NCBI GenBank assembly: GCA_004565275.1
Contig: SDOX01000096.1
Location: forward strand, 414,212 to 435,074
DNA: 20,863 bases
Source of the DNA: Nannochloropsis salina CCMP1776
Taxonomy: Eukaryota > Sar > Eustigmatophyceae > Eustigmatales > Monodopsidaceae
Direction of reading: 5' to 3'
Numbering within the stretch: the first letter of the stretch is position 1; every line of letters begins with the position of its first letter. A model generated the notes under the pieces. The model saw nothing but the letters and a program-made list of their open reading frames with translations, had not been told where the DNA came from and did no database searches. Positions 12,701-16,300 of the stretch are shown in pieces. The position numbers and the translations under genes are program-made.

Positions 12701-13303
12701 ATTGAATTGATCCAGATACGGCCGGACCAAGGGCATTTCCACAGGGTGCAACGCCGACCAGGACGCGTTGTGTGTGTGCGCGATCAGTTCCAAGTTTCCG
12801 GTCCAGCGTCGAAACAATTCCACCTGCTGGTACACACCCATGGCTGGGGCGGGGACTGGCAAATCCAAAAGCCGGAAGTACTTCACTTCCCGCAACAGAC
12901 GGACCAACACCGGGTCAAAATTAACCGCCAAGTGCTCCGTTTTTGAGTTTCGGGTGAGCAACGGCAATTGTAATTTGCTCTGCGAGGAAGATTCAACATC
13001 TTTGCTCCAGGCATCCGCACTTCGGGCCTCGTAATCCTGGAGGGTGGTCAGCAGGGCTCGCGAAGCTTTCACTACGTCCTTGGTTTCTTCTCGCGCCCAA
13101 ACATGAGGCTGCTGTTGCTCTAAAGCTTGGAACTTGGGAAGCGGGGCGCCTACCCGTTCAATCAGGCCCCGGGACCACGCCAGTGCGCCCGCGACCGGCG
13201 GATAGTGGGCCGGCACCGGGGGGCTCTCTCGGTGGCGGAGGAATATTTCGTGGACGGCCCGAAGGTCCTGGGCGTAGGCTTGCACCAAGAGGATGTATTT
13301 TTT
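764..13303 (-). CDS. Dynein heavy chain exon 15: 12.5-kb terminal exon (rest of tail, linker, motor, C-terminus)
   Basis: An uninterrupted frame of 4,179 codons plus stop TAG 764-766. It opens after a CAG acceptor at 13306-13304 with KKYILLVQAYAQDL, continuing in phase from exon 14. It holds the end of DHC_N1 (PPVAGALAW near exon residue 35) and the linker (about exon residues 800-1250; SADIRAQLPEDTKRF, LYPRFYFVSN). AAA1-AAA4 and the stalk follow, then AAA5 (ILENVGEELD) and AAA6 (KMRLFLTSDP). The C-terminal domain ends in WILAGVALIMDVAGG, matching the usual WxLAGVALLLQ end of axonemal heavy chains. Low-complexity Ser/Thr/Pro inserts lie near exon residues 350, 720 and 1330, and a Gly/Glu insert lies near 3880. 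An apparent ATG-less start at 13288 is just an internal TTG codon. No introns in 12.5 kb contrasts sharply with the 5' part of the gene. Confidence 0.97.
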   Translation of the reverse strand, partial: KKYILLVQAYAQDLRAVHEIFLRHRESPPVPAHYPPVAGALAWSRGLIERVGAPLPKFQALEQQQPHVWAREETKDVVKASRALLTTLQDYEARSADAWSKDVESSSQSKLQLPLLTRNSKTEHLAVNFDPVLVRLLREVKYFRLLDLPVPAPAMGVYQQVELFRRWTGNLELIAHTHNASWSALHPVEMPLVRPYLDQFNQVVQTGLRALQWQSDEALVQNFLVEALAKVQGVEAVVQTMKRNLSTVENLLREWERPMVERKTKPVERDEFERMQRTIRQERYGKVKAAGKEIHSLLRETCKVLNIPTPAPPAWQAYVDYVSNRVVGGLTRIILVSLQALFNEIDPVPFLTAGGSSTTTTPPPNQAMAASKLPMLEIKLTLVDDKFVRFLPDISSPSLSPPPGNNSTLRDLVNNVVAGFFNLSTLFKRLDDASHQGTYLREMHTDPQLSLALARIHEVVDATEESCRRLQERYEEYAALWTTDLDAHFRSFCTSAVVQTPLGQSLLNTDLFEQEINRYEQLQAQVLQKLSSPVDIQGWLRVNTAPIKQAILGWCTRWTTTYTSHIKATLVTKLRDMDAFMREVRSGLGVPVDAEGGKTALMEVMKTICDVRKASELFAEVWLPFQELISTLKRHNVDVTDVMIGNSGYDLQSYLEEAPTAWELLVKETFVKKEKILPLQMAEVEILRQDLDAFNVRVHRFRSTFKKEGPFVSTALSPTAPSPIGPAPTPPSSLATTSFATINTLTLTSAKAYQEMDAQLRLLVDLEQEAAAFNALEELFELQISKYPEMGETRRDLKLLKWMWDFNALVEKLYEGWRGQYWSDVETEAWLEQNKELLKQLRRQGNEFQTLKTWHIYQVVEENIQSMAILLPLIDELHSPAMRDRHWGTLARHCQVRHLDPTHAKFTFEDMIPLRLSERRELVEELVSTAAKELKIETQLGVIVQAWETLHLDHVPHKDMETTVIKPSEEVLESLESHQMELQSMLSVDFFKDKVMEWQVTLGRTEEVLKAWVSVSKSWTALESIFLASADIRAQLPEDTKRFEGIDSEFKELMKAAITTPKVVEACGVEGRLESLKSMMARLELCQKSLNEYLDLKKKLYPRFYFVSNVALLDMLANGNNPVKILPYLGDCYDGLADLRFVVDDPATGTLSTKTVDTMVAKDKECVTLYERFTMEGEVEQYLNRLTDVIADTLRHKLEDGLESAVHWDVEKPREQWLFDYPAQVVLTGTQIYWTEETERALEDYENGQEDAVKRYLQICNSRLSALIQLVLGELSPGDRTKIISLITLDVHARDVVQKLIDEKTEGPNTFLWQQQLRFYWTPPPTSTSRMLSAGGMATNPSSSLTIHSGSNARDVDIKICDYHCKYFYEWVGNTGRLVITPLTDRCYITLTMGLRLFLGGAPAGPAGTGKTETTKDLARALAIPCYVFNCSDQMNYQTMGDIFRGLAQTGAWGCFDEFNRIPLEVLSVVATQVKTIQDAIVKCSIPSNRDLEYQHLPGGTPPVKVGSFDFIGDTISLIPSCGFFITMNPGYAGRTELPENLKALFRSCAMIRPDLRPICENMLMSEGFQNARGLAIKFVSLYQLSSELLSKQFHYDWGLRAVKSVLRVAGMLKRGEPDMDEAQILMRALRDFNTPKIPAHDLPIFLRLIADLFVGMDEVPHKMNETLRDKVLRATRLKKYQADDSFVLKVCQLQELLDVRHSVMLLGPAGTGKTAIWKTLAAAHNLDSRSGSFGRMGGGSSDEKRSRVCVYETLNPKAISSDELYGHMTLSKDWRDGVLSIIMRGMSKNIAEQGFYEHQRHKWVVLDGDIDAVWIESMNTVMDDNKVLTLVSNERVPLSDSMRLVFEINSLKNATPATVSRAGILYINETDVGWKPLVQSWVQLRADPSERVLLPGLFEKYVDALAEMTRKGYKEVTPVRLINKVSTLIYILEGFLDGSDGDGSTETTGTSKRSLSNPTSASNACCVIPSEKKTPDVLELVFIYAAVWAFGGAMGVDKQADYRKQFSDAFAMTFGQRFPKEGQCFDYYFDVDTLSFLPWTARVPKYVPIPIGGGAGETALSQLQVATVDTVRLSFLIDLLAKKHRHVMLCGTAGTGKTSILREYLRNLDRDADKMLSSTVNMSYYTDSAKLQGEIELALDRRSGRKYGPPQGHHLIMLLDDLNLPYVETYGTQNAIALLTQHLQHGGWFDRSDLGTRKEVVDVQYLAAMNPTAGSFYICERAQRHFATFACTMPSKTDLKTIYGSILAGHLKGFAPRVEECCTKIVDATIALHGQVLQRFLPSAVKFTYNWNMRELSNVFQGLTLARSDLYTTPLPFLRLWAHECERVFGDRLTSESERGIFQDMLTSVANRTFSSPSEDIVESLVQRPLLCTNFVGGITSSESTSGGESAGLTSPMGYVPVPTLTELKTTLNGKLQEYNESNAMMDLVLFDEAMAHVTRICRIISNPSGHAMLIGVGGSGKQSLTRLAAFICGYEVKQLAITSRFKLEDLKDALKDMYKFAGVKGVPLVFLIRDSQVIDERFLIYINALLSSGWIPDLLVKDELESTLASIRTVARAQGVPDTPATLLEFLITRIRTNLHVVLAFSPVGSTFRTRARRFPALVNCTAIDVFHPWPREALVSVAQRFLDDVDLGSPYVKSQLALHMAEEHLSVMKASHTFLERHRRYNYVTPKSFLELIGFYRYLLGAKRSEVVRLVDRLDVGLSTLKKTAADVAVLQADLTLTLARVEEKKAATEQLIEAMGAERAEAEMQQGAATLEASKANVASEEAAVLEKEASIELAAAEPAMKAAAAAVDVLSKAMLTELKNLKTPPAGVDTVTTACLILVEKEYKNHKWERAKKMMANIDQFKNKLMAFKGETIPEEDINRVTPFMSLPDFTPEAMASKSAAAANLCTWVVNMYRYNRIYVKVKPLMDTLAEAQATKASADASLAVASAAVAAVQERLAVLEEQFVAATEEKAKVEAEAAACQERLSLAERLVNGLSSENTRWGSEIERLKERATTLVGDCMVAAGFVSYLGAFDQDTRESLWKDVWTRDLIERGVPLTPCLDPVSMLSNDGQVAQMIREGLPADRISLENGAVITNCKRWPLIIDPQIQGIKWLRQKEARNRLLVFQLSQKDWAKKMEKALSTGQTVILENVGEELDSTLEPVLSRAIYKKGRKLYIKFCGEEVEFDPAFQLYLQTRLSNPHYRPEVFAQCTLINFIATERGLEEQLLSKVVAVERPELEEKAQLLQQAFQRYKIQLVELEDDLLERLANAPDDILSDVPLIEGLEATKSAVLEINTAVSEGKITEGLINEARETYRSHAAEGAMLYFLLTQLSSIDHIYQYSLDSFVFFYLKSIKRALPADTEEKRAMNLRASLRMTVYTWVSRGLFERHKLIFLAQMTFNLLKRGLLQGETAPSSSLSAPAAVTPEGGLKVPEAHFQFLLRCPQKPVPDNPLGWLPMSAWQAVQALTELDGFGKLAQDMVEASPRFREWYNAVAPDMEKLPLEWAGLDRQPFQKMMVVRCLRPDRANVALTNFIRQLLPHGDAYTDCDATLSALEVAEQALQDATPATPLYFILSAGANVVGVLDRLAEKYGLVKGVSYHNVSMGQGQDVVAMACLESAHRNGHWVILNNVHLMPRWMEELEKKLDEFAQDGGSHAKMRLFLTSDPAVSIPIGILNRCIKVTNEAPAGLKANLKRAWSNFPKQDIDDADSRTRGVLFGLCYFHALMVERKLFGPMGFNMNYPFSLGDLRDSAACLHNCLESANGGSKVPWHDLKYIFGDIMYGGHIVNDFDRLVAKTYLDHLMRDELLDEMQLFPYVTPGDRASFYCPPSTTYDKYMEYVDRNLVVDTPMAFGLHPNAEIGFRTRQGEKLFATLLEFQPREGRREKAEGVEEGGAEDGEEGGPGGVAAGGETPQAVAERVATEILDRFGERRLDVDEVHRALDGEEGPYQNVFLQEMEALNALLTFMTLSLRELLLGLGGDLALSDKMESLLHALYLDTVPDPWLHLSWPSRRPLGGWLTNLHSRLQQLEEWQQAPQELPKVTWLAGLVNPQAFLTAVCQVTAQKNGWALDQLVIATEVTKKATAEEVDLPSRDGAYVVGLALQGARWDSATGGIEPARPKEMFSPLPVLLVRAVPQEQIDRRAYACPVFKTEDRGATYVFSAQLKTKSPPARWILAGVALIMDVAGG

Positions 13304-16300
13304 CTGGGTGTAGTGCCACGGGGGGGAAACAAGGTCGCATCATAAGCTTAGACGGAACGGCTGAAAATGTTGAATGATAGCCTCTAGGGGTAGCAGTTAT
13401 TCCAGGCCTTTTTTCATTAAAATGCATGCAGTCACATCAGTTTCGATCCCTTCTTTTATACAATGACTTTGCTACGCAGCACCAATCCATGCCTCCCCTC
13501 CTACCTCGAGTTCATCCTCAATGATACTGCGGTTGAGGAGGCCCTCGAAAGAATCCAGCACTTTGAAGCGGCGGAGAATCGTCGCACAGTCATCGAAGGC
13601 GAGGGCAATCAGAGAAGCTAGCCGACGGTCCAAGTCTTGGACTTGCTCCTTGAATTGCGCGTAGTCCTCCTGAGATGGATGTGGTCAGGAGTCAGGGTCA
13701 TCTCGGTGGCATGGGAGAAAGGAAATGTAGAGGCGTTCGATTCTGCGCTTCAAAAAGGGAGCTCTCGTGGCATTATGGGTCATGGATCCAGTACATATAT
13801 TATTTCAGGACACTGCGAATAAATCGCCGCAGCAGTCAAACTCGTGACTGCTCTTCTCAAAAAAAGGTCACACTTATTACCTGAAATTGGGCGGCCTGCA
13901 CATCCATCAGGTCGTAGGGTACTTCCCGGACCCGCTGGACTGCCGCGAGGAAATCATCATGGACCTGTCTGACCCCTGCCGTCACAGTCCGACCCTTTAT
14001 CCCTCCTACCTCCACCTGTAAACGGGGGGGGGGTTGTGAATGAGGACAAAGGGAGTTGCCGCGAAGGGTGGAGGGGGGGGATGAAGGGAGGCGCGGAAAG
14101 GAAAGAAAAGACAAGGAACCGATTTCATTGAGTTGTAGCGTCCCTCCGACTATTGTGTGACGATTCTGAGTCCTGCAAAGGCGCGTACATGCTACGCCAA
14201 TGGGGCTGGGAATACAATTACGATTTCGAGAGCTTGAGCTTTTTCCCTCGATACCCCTTCACTTCTCACCTTAGCCAGTTTATGAAAAGACATGAGTGTG
14301 CGTGTTATGTCAATGAGACTGGCGATGCGTTCGATGAAGAGCTCGAGACGACCGAAGAGGGCTCCGTGCTGGATGCGCCATGGGTTATGGGGACATTCTG
14401 AAAGACAGACCGCGGACCGAAGCGCAGAAAGTAAGGGGAAGAAAATCCAGGAAAAAGAGATACACGGTGAAAATCAGTCGAACGGAACAAGTAAGTCAAC
14501 TACTCTACCTGCCAAACCAAAAGACCCTCCGCATAAGTGGAAGGGGGAAATGCAACATCCAAAGGGGCAGTAAAGACAGATGTATTTTTAAGTGAGTCTA
14601 TCCTCAGTATCATCTGCCTGCCGGTAGGATGATGTTTGGTCCTCAAATTGATAAACAGGGACGTAGTACTCAAGAAAATTGGATGCATACTCATGTCTAG
14701 GAAAAGAAGGGCCGACTTTCGAATAGAACCTAGAAAAAAATAGCCAAAGCACCACGATCCTGGAGGCACATCCCTTCCATCTGCCCTCTGCATTCACCTG
14801 CCGTGGCCGTGTCCTTGTAGCTGGCATACGTCTCCTTGAAGGATGTGCAGACACTGAGGGTGATGGAAAGCTGCTCGAGCGCCCGGGGTGTCTCCTCTTT
14901 CTCGATGTGGGCAAAGACTCGTTCGCCCGAGACATAGCGCCGTGCCTGAAAAAGGAGACAAAATCCAGGAGGAGTAGGCAGATAAAGATGCAATGGAAAT
15001 ATGTGACACAGAATACTGACCATTCGTGCTTTACTCTTCCTAGATACAATCTTCCTATACATAGTCACCTGCCTTTCTTCCCCGCGTACCACAAGGAAGC
15101 TGTGCAATAATTGAGTTGTCCCTTACCTGAAGGATCACAGAATTCGAGAGCTCTCGCATCAGCACGACCAAGCGGGCAGGTGTGTTGTAATGTTTGCTGT
15201 TCTTCCATATCTGCCAAGCATGAAGGACGGGAGAAAACCGCGAGACGTTGATACCACTACTAAAACCCTGTCGTCCCGACCCCGAGTCAATGTTTCTTTC
15301 AACTGCTCCGCCCAATTTTTGTGAGGCCTTTTTCGTTGTCTTTTTTCTACTGTTGGGTCTATTTTTCCTAAGTTTTGCTCGTTATCCATTCAATGACTTG
15401 CTTAAAAGCACGTTTTACTTTTATTTTTCCCACTTTGTTTGTTGTCTCCCTCCATTCCTCTCACACTACCCATCCTTGCTCAAGGTCTTGATCCATTCCC
15501 TCACTTACCAAGAGTACAATATGTAATATTGGTTTAAAGAGGGTGGGAAGGGTGGGAAAGCGGGCCTCGGTACCGTTCTTTTCGTCCTGAAGCCGTGTGA
15601 TCCAGGCTTCCAGGGGGCGGAGGTATTTGCTGGAGACGACGTACAGGAGAAAAACGAGAGAAGGGTTGGGATGTGCATGCGCTCTATTCAAGCACACTTT
15701 CTTTTGACGGCTCCTTCGATATTCCTTGTTTACGAAGAGAGGAGGGAGGAACACGGCAAGCCTCGTTCATCACCTCATTCCACTTGCTTCTTCATCCTAC
15801 GACCCCGACATTTTCAAAATGTCCCCTTTTGCTTCCTCCCTCCCTCTCTCTTTACCAACACATCCTTTTCCTTTCCTGCTCATCTGCCACGTCCCTCCTC
15901 CATTCCGATCCGCCGCACCTGTTGTCATTAGCTTCGAGCCGAGCCGTGAAGACCTCTTTGGAGAGACGCTGGAAGGAGGCCATGTAGGTAGATTGCGCCT
16001 GCTCCAACACCTTGAGCACCTGGGGACGCGGAGCAAGAGAACGAGGGGAGGTGGATAACGAGGAGAAAGGAGAGGTTAAAGACGTACACCGAACGTGGGG
16101 CGGAGAAGATCGAGAAGCTTGAGTCGGACCAATGGGCCTGGTGTCAGATCCATACACGAAGAGTACCCGCACAGCCCTCTCCATGGTCACCGGACTGGTT
16201 CGCACAAGAGGACAGACCACACCTGATCCGTACCCCTCCATCGCATCGAGAAGAGCGCTTGAAATGCGCGCCCTACCTTTTTCACCCGTTGGGACTGGAG

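Noticed and set aside
14588-15107. Two minus-strand frames of 125-153 codons
   Set aside because: They include dynein exon 11 (in the correct or a shifted frame) plus flanking intron sequence; only 14798-14945 is supported as coding.
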